A stretch of 64,000 nucleotides of DNA, taken from an uncultured Spirochaetaceae bacterium (lineage in GTDB: Bacteria > Spirochaetota > Spirochaetia > Treponematales > Treponemataceae). Below the pieces are notes generated by a model that ran no database searches, had not been told where the DNA came from, and saw only the letters and a program-made list of their open reading frames with translations. Position 1 is the first letter of the stretch. Each line of letters opens with the position of its first letter. Made by a program: the position numbers and the translations under genes. Shown here piece by piece: positions 7,456 to 13,773 of this stretch. The stretch covers positions 87,991 through 151,990 of the forward strand of contig CADCBK010000001.1 of assembly GCA_902799665.1 (NCBI GenBank), written 5' to 3'.

Positions 7456-7743
7456 TCACGCGCTAATCTCTTCCACGCCCTCCTCGATGTCAATGACCGT
7501 CTCCACAGTATTTGTGACGACAAGGTCATCCATCTTCACTCCAAGAATTTGGGCAAGGACGACAAGGTTGTCGATTGTGGGCATGTTCTTGCCAGAAAAC
7601 CAATTGTAGATGGTCTGGACAAACGGAAAGCCCATAATCTCCTTGAGCTTGCGGACGGCTATGCCCTTCTGTTTCATTAATGTTTTGATTTTCTCGCCTG
7701 TCGCCTCTAAATCAAGCACAGGCTTAAGACATGTAGTTTTCAC
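7456..7743 (-). CDS. Small helix-turn-helix (XRE-type) protein
   Basis: About 95 residues. I choose the GTG at 7743 because AAAGGAG lies 8 nt upstream; the ATG at 7773 has no ribosome site. Residues 15-80 form an XRE/Cro-like HTH (KTLMKQKGIAVRKLKEIM, IYNWFSGKNMPTIDNLVVLA, ILGVKMDDLVV), followed by an acidic tail. It is encoded directly before three tRNA genes on the transcript from the 8002-8047 promoter. It could be a DNA-binding regulator, or an RNA-binding member of the repair system; nothing visible decides. Confidence 0.75.
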   Translation of the reverse strand: MKTTCLKPVLDLEATGEKIKTLMKQKGIAVRKLKEIMGFPFVQTIYNWFSGKNMPTIDNLVVLAQILGVKMDDLVVTNTVETVIDIEEGVEEISA

Positions 7744-7788
7744 GTTGACAACTCCTTTTATTCGGAGCCTCAACGCCTTAAGAAAGAA

Positions 7789-7932
7789 TTACGCTAAAAC
7801 TCCGTTTGCAAAAAATGGCTTACAGTTCGACGAACTGTTTTCGCTCCAGCCTTCATGATTCTCACTCAGAGAATGACTGGCATTATGTTCGAGAAAATGT
7901 GAACTGTAATAATAACTTTCCATAGCGTTCAT
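7789..7932 (-). CDS. 47-residue small protein, first ORF of the tRNA transcript
   Basis: An ORF starting ATG at 7932 with a strong AAGGAGGTTCAGGG site just upstream and ending TAA at 7789. It is polar and rich in Ser, Asn and His (begins MNAMESYYYSSHFLEHN); no family is recognised. It lies between the shared-operator promoter (8002-8047) and the HTH gene, 46 nt before the latter's start. It may be a functional small protein or a translated leader. The near-consensus ribosome site is the main evidence. Confidence 0.55.
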   Translation of the reverse strand: MNAMESYYYSSHFLEHNASHSLSENHEGWSENSSSNCKPFFANGVLA

Positions 7933-8001
7933 CCCTGAACCTCCTTGTAAGAATCAGCCGGCGCAAGCCAACTTTTGCGTGTTTCAACGCTTTACAATTC
8001 T

Positions 8002-8047
8002 AATATAGCGCATAAAACAAAGTTTGTCATTAAAGACGTTCTTTAAT
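8002..8047 (-). promoter_or_regulatory. RNA-repair regulon promoter and operator, site 2
   Basis: Minus strand: operator ATTAAAG-N5-CTTTAAT with perfect 7-bp arms (8029-8047), -35 ATGACA (8025-8030) overlapping it, 17-nt spacer, and -10 TATATT (8002-8007). It drives the 47-residue ORF, the HTH gene, three tRNAs and the RNA ligase. The geometry is identical to sites 1, 3 and 4. Confidence 0.85.
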
Positions 8048-8067
8048 TTTTACGGCAAGTTTTTACA

Positions 8068-8104
8068 TAAAAACAACCTTCCCCAGTTGTTAGCCGGGGA
8101 AGGT
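8068..8104 (-). terminator. Intrinsic terminator after the Y-like RNA array
   Basis: Minus strand: ACCTTCCCC and GGGGAAGGT form a 9-bp stem (8096-8104 with 8076-8084), then TTGTTTTT. It starts 3 nt after the 3' end of the last Y-like RNA, so the Y1-Ro-Y2-Y3-Y4 unit is closed here and the next promoter (site 2) begins independently. Confidence 0.85.
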
Positions 8105-8107
8105 CAC

Positions 8108-8238
8108 AAGACCTAGAAAACATTCGCCAGACCCAGTGTGCAGACCGATAAAATCAGTTGACTGCTATTCGTGATAATGTTTTCAGAACTCACATAAGTG
8201 AATAGCCTGGGTTATCGAATTTTTGCTGTATAGGTCTT
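8108..8238 (-). ncRNA. Y-like RNA 4 (131 nt)
   Basis: The ends pair as AAGACCTA with TAGGTCTT (8 bp). The 5' stem is followed by TACAGCAAAAATTCGA, matching the CAGCAA..TTCGA block of Y-like RNA 2. Inside, ACCCAG/CTGGGT encloses two further stems, GCTATTC/GAATAGC and ACTGAT/ATCGGT, giving a branched head domain. There is no ORF. It lies 7 nt beyond Y-like RNA 3 and is followed by a terminator. Assignment as a Y RNA rests on shared end elements and its neighbouring Ro-like gene. Confidence 0.65.
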
Positions 8239-8245
8239 TTATAAC

Positions 8246-8318
8246 AAGGCACATTTTCTGTCTCCAGATCCCAAATCTGACGCTTATTATTAGCTATTCA
8301 ATTTACTGTATATGCCTT
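8246..8318 (-). ncRNA. Y-like RNA 3 (73 nt)
   Basis: Terminal stem AAGGCATAT/ATGTGCCTT (9 bp with one G-U). The bases differ from those of RNAs 2 and 4 but pair equally well. The 5' stem is followed by ACAGTAAATTGAA. An internal CAGAT/ATCTG hairpin is present. It is packed 6 nt after RNA 2 and 7 nt before RNA 4, with the same 3' sequence GCCTTGT. Confidence 0.65.
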
Positions 8319-8324
8319 TATTAC

Positions 8325-8386
8325 AAGGCGCATCGGGGATTTCCCCCAAGGTACCATTCCTTTTTCGAAATTGCTGCATGCGCCTT
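8325..8386 (-). ncRNA. Y-like RNA 2 (62 nt)
   Basis: Perfect 9-bp terminal stem AAGGCGCAT/ATGCGCCTT. The 5' block is GCAGCAATTTCGA, and internal hairpins AAGG/CCTT and GGGG/CCCC follow. Its ends match Y RNA 1, which lies upstream of the Ro-like gene. It sits 84 nt after the Ro-like gene's end, past a hairpin terminator, so it may arise by read-through or from its own promoter. Confidence 0.65.
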
Positions 8387-8438
8387 TAATTTTTTACGCT
8401 AACGCGTCCTTCGCAGCACAGCTGCTCGGAGACTCGCT

Positions 8439-8463
8439 AAAAACAGTCCACCGGACTGTTTTT
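8439..8463 (-). terminator. Hairpin terminator after the Ro-like gene
   Basis: AAAAACAGTCC and GGACTGTTTTT form an 11-bp stem with a 3-nt loop ending in T5, symmetric and so possibly bidirectional. It begins 6 nt past the Ro-like stop codon. It may attenuate transcription into the Y-like RNA array (RNAs 2-4), setting the ratio of protein to RNA. Confidence 0.7.
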
Positions 8464-8469
8464 GCGTAG

Positions 8470-10005
8470 CTACGCAACGCCGCTCACTATGTCAAACTCT
8501 GCATACGGCTCAAGCATTTGCAGCATGAACTCGTAGGGAGTCACAACCTTCAAATCACCGCTAACGACATCGGAAAAGATGTTCGCGCTGGCGCCGCTCA
8601 CAAGCTTAACGCCCTTTTCGTTCTGGGTTACCGGCAAGTGGGTGTCACGCGCATCAACGTTCCAGAATACGATTTCAGGAAGCTCGTAGCCGGCCTCTTC
8701 AAACGCCTTCTTGTAGAAGTCAAAAGTCGAGTCCTTTGAAGAGCAACAGTCGAATTCCATATCAGAAATAATTAGAATACGTTCTATCATCTCTTCTTTT
8801 GGAACGTTTCCGCTCTTCGCGACATCAAGGATAAGCTTATAAACCTTTCCGATGTCAGTGTTGGAACAGTCGCCATAATTGGAAATGAAGTTCAACTTCT
8901 TTTCCAAAGTGTCAGCGGTTTCTGGAACCTGAATCAACTCAGGCTTGGAGCTGAAAGTAATGAAATTGTTCTTGTAGGCGCCGCCAAGCTGTTCCGCAAA
9001 AAGCAAAGCGAGCGAAGTGGCGATGTTGATTGGCGAGTCGCCGCTTCCGTGATACATAGAGCCAGAACCGTCGCGCACAACAATAGTGCGGGAATCATAA
9101 GAACCGCGATCCAATGACTTCCAGCTTGCTTCAAGAGGAAGCGCCTCCTCGTCAGAAAGGCATCTAGTGCCGCCCAAGTCATCCATAAAAGGCCCGACAA
9201 TTTGATAAGGATAAAGGGTCTTAGCGTTAAGCTTGACCTTTTCATCTTCGGGAATTTCTTCGCCGCGCGCGATTTTTTCCGCCTGCTCAACAACCTTGCG
9301 CAAGAAAGCCGTATAGCGCTCTTCGTCGTTGCGCATAAAAGCCTTTTTGTAGCGGAGCATCGCCTGGCTTGGCTGCTTTGAATAATCAAAGGTGTAATCC
9401 TTGCGCCTAAGATTGTCCTCTAGGATTTTTATTTGCTTGCGAAGCGCGGAACACAACTTGCGGTATTCAACAGCCTTCATTCCAAGAGAAGCCATTACAA
9501 TTTTCGCGCGGGCTACGCTTTCTTTGGAAGAAGTGTTGATGGAAGGAAGCCATTTGCCAAGCAGGCTTACAGTCTTTCCTTCCTCCATCGCTTTCTTGTC
9601 CTTTTCAATCTGGCTTTTAATCAGAACGATAGCGTCATCCTTTGCCGGAGTTTCAAGCAAAACAAGAAGGTCGTCCCAGCGACCGTATTCAGGAACGGCA
9701 TACACGATCTGCTTGGCCATTTCAGGATAATATTGGGCAAGCTCCTTCAAAAGAACGCGGAAGCTGTTGCGCTCGCCAAGCCCGCCGCGAATGTTGCGCA
9801 TGTAAAAAAGAATCTTGATCGCGACAACTGGATTCTCCGCGTAAGCCTTTGCAAAAAGTTCGTCCAAATCTGAGAGGTTGTATCTCATGCCGCCGCACAA
9901 AGAAAAGAAATCAAGGCACGCGGAGCCAGTGGACTTATATGCCAAATCACCGTTCTCTGTGTGAGCCGTGTTCAACTGCGTTTTAATTGCCTGCAATGCG
10001 TTCAT
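8470..10005 (-). CDS. Ro60/TROVE-like vWA protein (DUF2828 family)
   Basis: 511 residues from the ATG at 10005 (GGAG 8 nt upstream). The helical-repeat N-terminal half (YKSTGSACLDFF near residue 22, FYMRNIRGGLGERNSFR near 65, YGRWDDLL near 108, KQPSQAMLRYKKAFMRND near 230) matches DUF2828/TROVE-type proteins. The C-terminal half is a von Willebrand A domain with the MIDAS motif VVRDGSGSMYH near residue 310 and IISDMEFDC near 415. Ro-type rings bind Y RNAs and misfolded RNA ends and help exonuclease processing. Here a Y RNA lies just upstream, three Y-like RNAs just downstream, and RtcB is adjacent. Confidence 0.85.
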   Translation of the reverse strand: MNALQAIKTQLNTAHTENGDLAYKSTGSACLDFFSLCGGMRYNLSDLDELFAKAYAENPVVAIKILFYMRNIRGGLGERNSFRVLLKELAQYYPEMAKQIVYAVPEYGRWDDLLVLLETPAKDDAIVLIKSQIEKDKKAMEEGKTVSLLGKWLPSINTSSKESVARAKIVMASLGMKAVEYRKLCSALRKQIKILEDNLRRKDYTFDYSKQPSQAMLRYKKAFMRNDEERYTAFLRKVVEQAEKIARGEEIPEDEKVKLNAKTLYPYQIVGPFMDDLGGTRCLSDEEALPLEASWKSLDRGSYDSRTIVVRDGSGSMYHGSGDSPINIATSLALLFAEQLGGAYKNNFITFSSKPELIQVPETADTLEKKLNFISNYGDCSNTDIGKVYKLILDVAKSGNVPKEEMIERILIISDMEFDCCSSKDSTFDFYKKAFEEAGYELPEIVFWNVDARDTHLPVTQNEKGVKLVSGASANIFSDVVSGDLKVVTPYEFMLQMLEPYAEFDIVSGVA

Positions 10006-10026
10006 AATTTTTTCTCCATAATAAAC

Positions 10027-10140
10027 AAGGCGCCTTATCACCCTTTCGGGCCATTGCTCTACCGTCTGAGCTACAGCCCGGCAATCGGGCTGGCGGGAGT
10101 CGAACCCGCGACACATGTCAATGTTCGCTGTACGCGCCTT
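10027..10140 (-). ncRNA. Y RNA 1 with circularly permuted tRNA-like domain (YrlA type)
   Basis: 114 nt. The terminal stem is AAGGCGC/GCGCCTT. The interior contains tRNA parts in permuted order: T-arm GCGGG TTCGACT CCCGC, then the acceptor 3' strand CAGCCCG joined by ATTGC to the acceptor 5' strand CGGGCTG (7 bp, closed by a loop), then TA and D-arm GCTC AGACGGTA GAGC. The anticodon position is replaced by the Y stem. This is the architecture of bacterial YrlA-type Y RNAs, whose effector module mimics tRNA. It lies 21 nt upstream of the Ro-like gene and downstream of the operator promoter at 10183-10228. Confidence 0.88.
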
Positions 10141-10172
10141 TATGCTTTTAATCTACCACAACTCTTTCGCGC

Positions 10173-10197
10173 TATCACGGAAAATTTAGCGCGAAAA
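10173..10197. repeat. 25-bp direct repeat, copy 1 (promoter 3 region)
   Basis: A 25-bp segment here recurs exactly at 11495-11519. In this copy it contains the -10 box of promoter 3. In the other it forms the 3' end and stop codon of the WYL gene at 11508. It also makes one arm of a 10-bp inverted repeat (TTTCGCGCTA...TAGCGCGAAA). A short duplication probably created or moved one of the two. Confidence 0.8.
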
Positions 10198-10228
10198 ATC
10201 CAACTTGTCATTAAAGTTGTACTTGAAT
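10183..10228 (-). promoter_or_regulatory. RNA-repair regulon promoter and operator, site 3
   Basis: Minus strand: operator ATTCAAG-N5-CTTTAAT (10210-10228, one mismatch), -35 ATGACA (10206-10211), 17-nt spacer, -10 TAAATT (10183-10188). It lies between the rtcB stop codon and Y RNA 1 and so drives Y RNA 1, the Ro-like gene and probably the Y-like array. Confidence 0.8.
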
Positions 10229-10229
10229 T

Positions 10230-11450
10230 TCACTCCGCCGCCTTGTAGTTGTAGATTGGCTTAATAACCTTAACTATTTCAGCTGTCGGATCGATGTTCG
10301 CCACAATGTCGTCCATTGTCTTGTATGCCATCGGCGCCTCGTCAATCGTTTCCAAGTTCACAGTAGACGACCAGATTCCGCTCATCTCGGCCTTAAACTC
10401 TTCAAGGCTCAACTCTTTCCTGGCCTTGTTGCGGCTCATCACACGGCCAGCGCCGTGCGGAGCGGAACAGTTCCAGTCTTCGTTGCCTTTTCCAACGCAA
10501 ATCAAGGATCCATCGCGCATGTTGATTGGAATCAAAAGCTTCTCGCCCTTTTGCGCGCTGACAGCGCCTTTGCGGAGAATCATCTTCTCAGTGTCGATGT
10601 AGTTATGAATCGTGGTGAACTGCTCGATGATGTCTTCCTGCTTTATGCGAAGCCCGATGGAAATCGACTGAATCATCGCCTTCCTGTTGAGCATCGCGAA
10701 ATGCTGCATAATGCGCATGTCGTTTATGTAGTCGTCAAACAGTTCCCCGCTGACATAAGCCAAGTCTTTGGGAATGTCCGTCGAAATTTGAGCCTTTAGT
10801 TCCTCAAGCTTCTCTTGAATTTCCTGCTCCTTGCCTTCCGACTTCAAGCGATCAATCAACTTGCGGCAATCCTCTTCGGCGTTTCCGTTCAATTGCCTCC
10901 AAGCCTGCTCCTGGTAATAATCAGCGATTTCAAGGCCCGCGTGGCGGCTTCCGGAATGAACGACTATGTACAAGTTTCCTTCGTCATCCCGGTCGGCTTC
11001 GATAAAATGGTTTCCGCCGCCAAGAGTTCCCAAACTAAGCAAAGCGCGCTTTTTGTTGTAACGGCCTTTAATATTGTCCCATTCAACCTGCTCGACAAAA
11101 GCGTGCGGAAACTTGCGGATGTTAAAGCCCGATGGAATGTTTTTGCGAATGATTTTGTCAAGGTCTGCGCCGTTGAAATTGCGGCTCACTTCGGAATCAG
11201 CTTTAATGCGCAATGTTTCCATGCCGCAGCCAATGTCAACTCCGACAAGGTTTGGACAAATTTTGTCCTTGATTGTCATCGTCGTTCCGATAGTGCACCC
11301 CGCTCCCGCATGAACGTCGGGCATCAAGCGGATTTTCGCTCCGGAAGTGAATTCCTGGTCGCACAAGCCCTTAATCTGCTGGAGAGACTTTTCGTCAACA
11401 ACATCGGTAAAAACTTTCGCTGTGTTGTACTTGCCTTTAACTTCCTGCAT
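10230..11450 (-). CDS. rtcB: RtcB RNA ligase
   Basis: About 406 residues. I choose the ATG at 11450, which has GTGAGG 6 nt upstream. All RtcB hallmarks are visible: RLMPDVHAGAGCTIGTTM, VGVDIGCGM (metal-binding Cys), GGGNHFIE, VHSGSRHAG and SAPHGAGRVMSR, whose histidine is guanylylated. RtcB joins 2',3'-cyclic or 3'-phosphate ends to 5'-OH ends with GTP, and so heals breaks made by anticodon nucleases and similar toxins. No archease gene is nearby. It follows the two WYL regulators on one strand and precedes the Y RNA and Ro-like gene. Confidence 0.97.
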   Translation of the reverse strand: MQEVKGKYNTAKVFTDVVDEKSLQQIKGLCDQEFTSGAKIRLMPDVHAGAGCTIGTTMTIKDKICPNLVGVDIGCGMETLRIKADSEVSRNFNGADLDKIIRKNIPSGFNIRKFPHAFVEQVEWDNIKGRYNKKRALLSLGTLGGGNHFIEADRDDEGNLYIVVHSGSRHAGLEIADYYQEQAWRQLNGNAEEDCRKLIDRLKSEGKEQEIQEKLEELKAQISTDIPKDLAYVSGELFDDYINDMRIMQHFAMLNRKAMIQSISIGLRIKQEDIIEQFTTIHNYIDTEKMILRKGAVSAQKGEKLLIPINMRDGSLICVGKGNEDWNCSAPHGAGRVMSRNKARKELSLEEFKAEMSGIWSSTVNLETIDEAPMAYKTMDDIVANIDPTAEIVKVIKPIYNYKAAE

Positions 11451-11494
11451 AAGCATCCTCACTATGAGAAAACTATAGCAGAGTCAAATTCAAT

Positions 11495-11519
11495 TATCAC
11501 GGAAAATTTAGCGCGAAAA
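11495..11519. repeat. 25-bp direct repeat, copy 2 (3' end of WYL gene)
   Basis: Exact second copy of the segment at 10173-10197. Here its 5' part (minus strand) encodes the last residues and stop codon of the WYL regulator, and the rest forms the 45-nt gap before rtcB. Confidence 0.8.
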
Positions 11520-12458
11520 GCGTTTTTTCATCAAAATTATTTGTTTTTCAATCCGCTCTTTGACCAAATTTACGAATTTTTGCGGCTCAATGACCTTGAC
11601 CATGGGGCCAAAACTCAAGACGCGCACGACAAGCTCCGTTTCGTCAAAAGAGTCGTAATTCAAAGTCAGCCGGTATGTGTCTTTGTCCAGCTGAACAGCG
11701 CTTTTTTCAAAATGGGCAAAGGCCAGCATAGCGCGCTCCATAGCCTTTCGGTCGTCGTAGATTTCGAGAGTTACGCTGGCCCGCTTGTCGGCCGCAAAAT
11801 CCCCGTCTTGAATGCCGTCCGTTTCGGAATCTTCCGAAATCCAGCATTGGCTGATTCTCGCCATGTTCAAGATTGTTTGGCGGTTCTTGGCCTTTGAAAA
11901 AATTCTAAATTTATCGTCCTTTTGCGAATATTCGATTTTGTACGGCGCGAATGCAAAGCGCTTGATCTTGCCAAACCTGTCAGCGTACTCAATATCGACT
12001 ATTTTGTTTTGATGGATCGCCTGCAAGATGACCTTAAAGTTTTCCGCGTACTGCGCGTCGTCATAGGGGTCGCCGTCTTCGTACTTGTCATACAGAAAAA
12101 AATCTTTTTCCGTCCAAAGCGGCTCCACTTCCTGCAAGTCTTTTTCCAACCGGGCAAGCGTGTTCGGCGAAACAAAAAGCTTAAAGCGCTTGTCGTCCAT
12201 AACAGCCTTTAGCCATTGCTTTTGCAAAAGGGTAAGCGGCATTGTCGGAACGTTCTGTATGTTCGTAGTGTAGTCTTTTTTTATCAGGGGCCACTTTTCG
12301 TTTTCCAAAGCGCTTCCTATCGCAAGCACGCTTTCGGGAAAGGCCGACTCTTTTACGATTGCGTAAAGCGAATCGGAGTCAAGCGCTTTCTTTTGGGAAC
12401 GCTCGATAATGGCGGCAACCGTATTGTAGTAAGCGCTGTAAATCTCGCTAAAGAGCAT
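11508..12458 (-). CDS. WYL-domain regulator, second of the pair
   Basis: 316 residues. The central WYL domain is seen in IHQNKIVDIEYADRFGKIK, RFAFAPYKIEYS and DKFRIFSKAKNRQTILNMAR around residues 145-200, with a WCX-like C-terminal segment ending VIEPQKFVNLVKERIEKQ. No clear N-terminal HTH is seen, so it may work with the larger WYL protein encoded just upstream, whose 3' end it overlaps by 11 nt. WYL domains sense nucleic acid or nucleotide ligands and control defence and repair genes. These are the best candidates for the ATTAAAG-N5-CTTTAAT operators. Confidence 0.85.
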   Translation of the reverse strand: MLFSEIYSAYYNTVAAIIERSQKKALDSDSLYAIVKESAFPESVLAIGSALENEKWPLIKKDYTTNIQNVPTMPLTLLQKQWLKAVMDDKRFKLFVSPNTLARLEKDLQEVEPLWTEKDFFLYDKYEDGDPYDDAQYAENFKVILQAIHQNKIVDIEYADRFGKIKRFAFAPYKIEYSQKDDKFRIFSKAKNRQTILNMARISQCWISEDSETDGIQDGDFAADKRASVTLEIYDDRKAMERAMLAFAHFEKSAVQLDKDTYRLTLNYDSFDETELVVRVLSFGPMVKVIEPQKFVNLVKERIEKQIILMKKRFSR

Positions 12459-13722
12459 CGTCGCCTCCTTCCGCGCCTTCGTAAAGCCGCTTCATTTTGC
12501 GAATGTCGCCGTAAAACATTCTAGCGACGCTCTTTTCGGAGCAATCAAAAAAAGTTATGCGGCAAATGAAAGTTCTTGCCCAAGGAATGATTTCCATCGG
12601 ATCAAAAATATCCGCGTCAAACTGGGCGTTGTTTTTGTCAAGCAAAGTAACAGTTCCGTAACGCTTTTCGCGCAAAAGCCTTTGATAAATGAATTTTTCG
12701 TCTTCATCAAAGCGAACGCGAAATGTCACGTGAGAAGTCGTCGTGTCATTGTGTTTTTTGTTTTGCTTTAGCGCCACTCCCCAAATGTTTTTCCGCAACG
12801 CCTCGAATTCTTCCCGCTTTTGCGCGAAGCCTTCATAAACTTCGCCCGTTTTCATCGCGACGATATAATCAAAGCGCAAGGCCAAAAAGTATTTTCCCCA
12901 CGGCCTGTACGCCATCAAATACATTCGCCCGCCTTGAGCGCTTTGGTAAATCATAAGCGGAACAACTTGATTGGGGAACGTCCGATCGTCCTCGGCACGT
13001 TTTTGCTCAACAATCAAGCAGCGCTTTTCGCGGATTGCCTGAAAAACCTGTTCGACAAAATCCGACTCTATCGCAGCCGTTATGTAATGGTGCTTGTATT
13101 GGAAAACTTCGCTCTCCTTTCGTTCTTTGGCGGAAAGCTTGTCGAACAAAAAACTTCCGACAACACCGCACGGAGCGATTTCCGAAAAGAACGATAGAAC
13201 GTCTCCAAGCGCGTCCAAACTTGTCATCGGGGAACGGAAGTAAAGCATCGCCTTTCCGTCTTTTTCCGAGCGAATCAAGCCCAGCTCTTCGTACTCCTTC
13301 AGCTTTTTTCTGAGCGTGGATTCCTCCGGCATTATTTCGGAAGAAAAGCCTTCGAGATATTTTTCGTTTATTTCGTCCAAAATTTGGTTGAGCGATTTTT
13401 TGCGAGTGCCGTCAAGAATGTCCATCAGCATAAAGTGGAGCGAAATGTCCATCGCCGTAAAAGACTTGGCCTTGAAAATTTTATGCAAGGGGTTATGGGC
13501 GGCGCGCCTGCTGTCTATCGACAAGAAGGTGACCTTTCCGTTTTCGTCAGGCCTGAAGGTCATGTAGCCGTCAAGATAGTTTTCCAAGCGGCGCTTTTCG
13601 TCGTCGTAAGTCCTTGGACTTTTTGCAAAAAATTTGTCCTTTGTCTTAAAGCCGTAGATGTAAAAGCTGCGGATGTAAGTTCTAAGCGTGTCCAAATTTT
13701 TTATCAGTTCGGAATAGGCCAT
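12448..13722 (-). CDS. WYL-domain regulator, first gene of the rtcB operon
   Basis: 424 residues. The middle part has a winged-helix-like region (ILDEINEKYLEG, ESTLRKKLKEYEELGLIR, residues 120-160). The WYL domain follows (KRCLIVEQKR, NQVVPLMIYQSAQGGRMYLMAYRP, ALRFDYIVAMKTG) and then a C-terminal WCX-type region. It is a predicted DNA-binding transcription factor. The ATG lies 6 nt after a perfect TATAAT, without a Shine-Dalgarno, suggesting a leaderless mRNA. Its promoter carries operator site 4, so autoregulation is likely. Confidence 0.88.
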   Translation of the reverse strand: MAYSELIKNLDTLRTYIRSFYIYGFKTKDKFFAKSPRTYDDEKRRLENYLDGYMTFRPDENGKVTFLSIDSRRAAHNPLHKIFKAKSFTAMDISLHFMLMDILDGTRKKSLNQILDEINEKYLEGFSSEIMPEESTLRKKLKEYEELGLIRSEKDGKAMLYFRSPMTSLDALGDVLSFFSEIAPCGVVGSFLFDKLSAKERKESEVFQYKHHYITAAIESDFVEQVFQAIREKRCLIVEQKRAEDDRTFPNQVVPLMIYQSAQGGRMYLMAYRPWGKYFLALRFDYIVAMKTGEVYEGFAQKREEFEALRKNIWGVALKQNKKHNDTTTSHVTFRVRFDEDEKFIYQRLLREKRYGTVTLLDKNNAQFDADIFDPMEIIPWARTFICRITFFDCSEKSVARMFYGDIRKMKRLYEGAEGGDDAL

Positions 13723-13728
13723 GTTTTC

Positions 13729-13773
13729 ATTATAGCGTAAATTTTTTATTTGTCATTAAAGCGCGGCTTTAAT
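13729..13773 (-). promoter_or_regulatory. RNA-repair regulon promoter and operator, site 4
   Basis: Minus strand: operator ATTAAAG-N5-CTTTAAT (13755-13773, perfect arms), -35 ATGACA (13751-13756), 16-nt spacer, -10 TATAAT (13729-13734). It drives the two WYL genes and rtcB. The operator overlaps the stop codon of the SGNH hydrolase gene. Confidence 0.88.

Noticed and set aside
10006..10116. N-terminal extension of the Ro-like ORF (MCRGFDSRQPDC...)
   Set aside because: It translates Y RNA 1. The ATG at 10005 with GGAG upstream is a better start, and the extension has no family match.
10815..11897. 360-residue plus-strand ORF
   Set aside because: Antisense shadow of rtcB and the WYL gene; no protein family features, while the minus frame encodes clear RtcB motifs.
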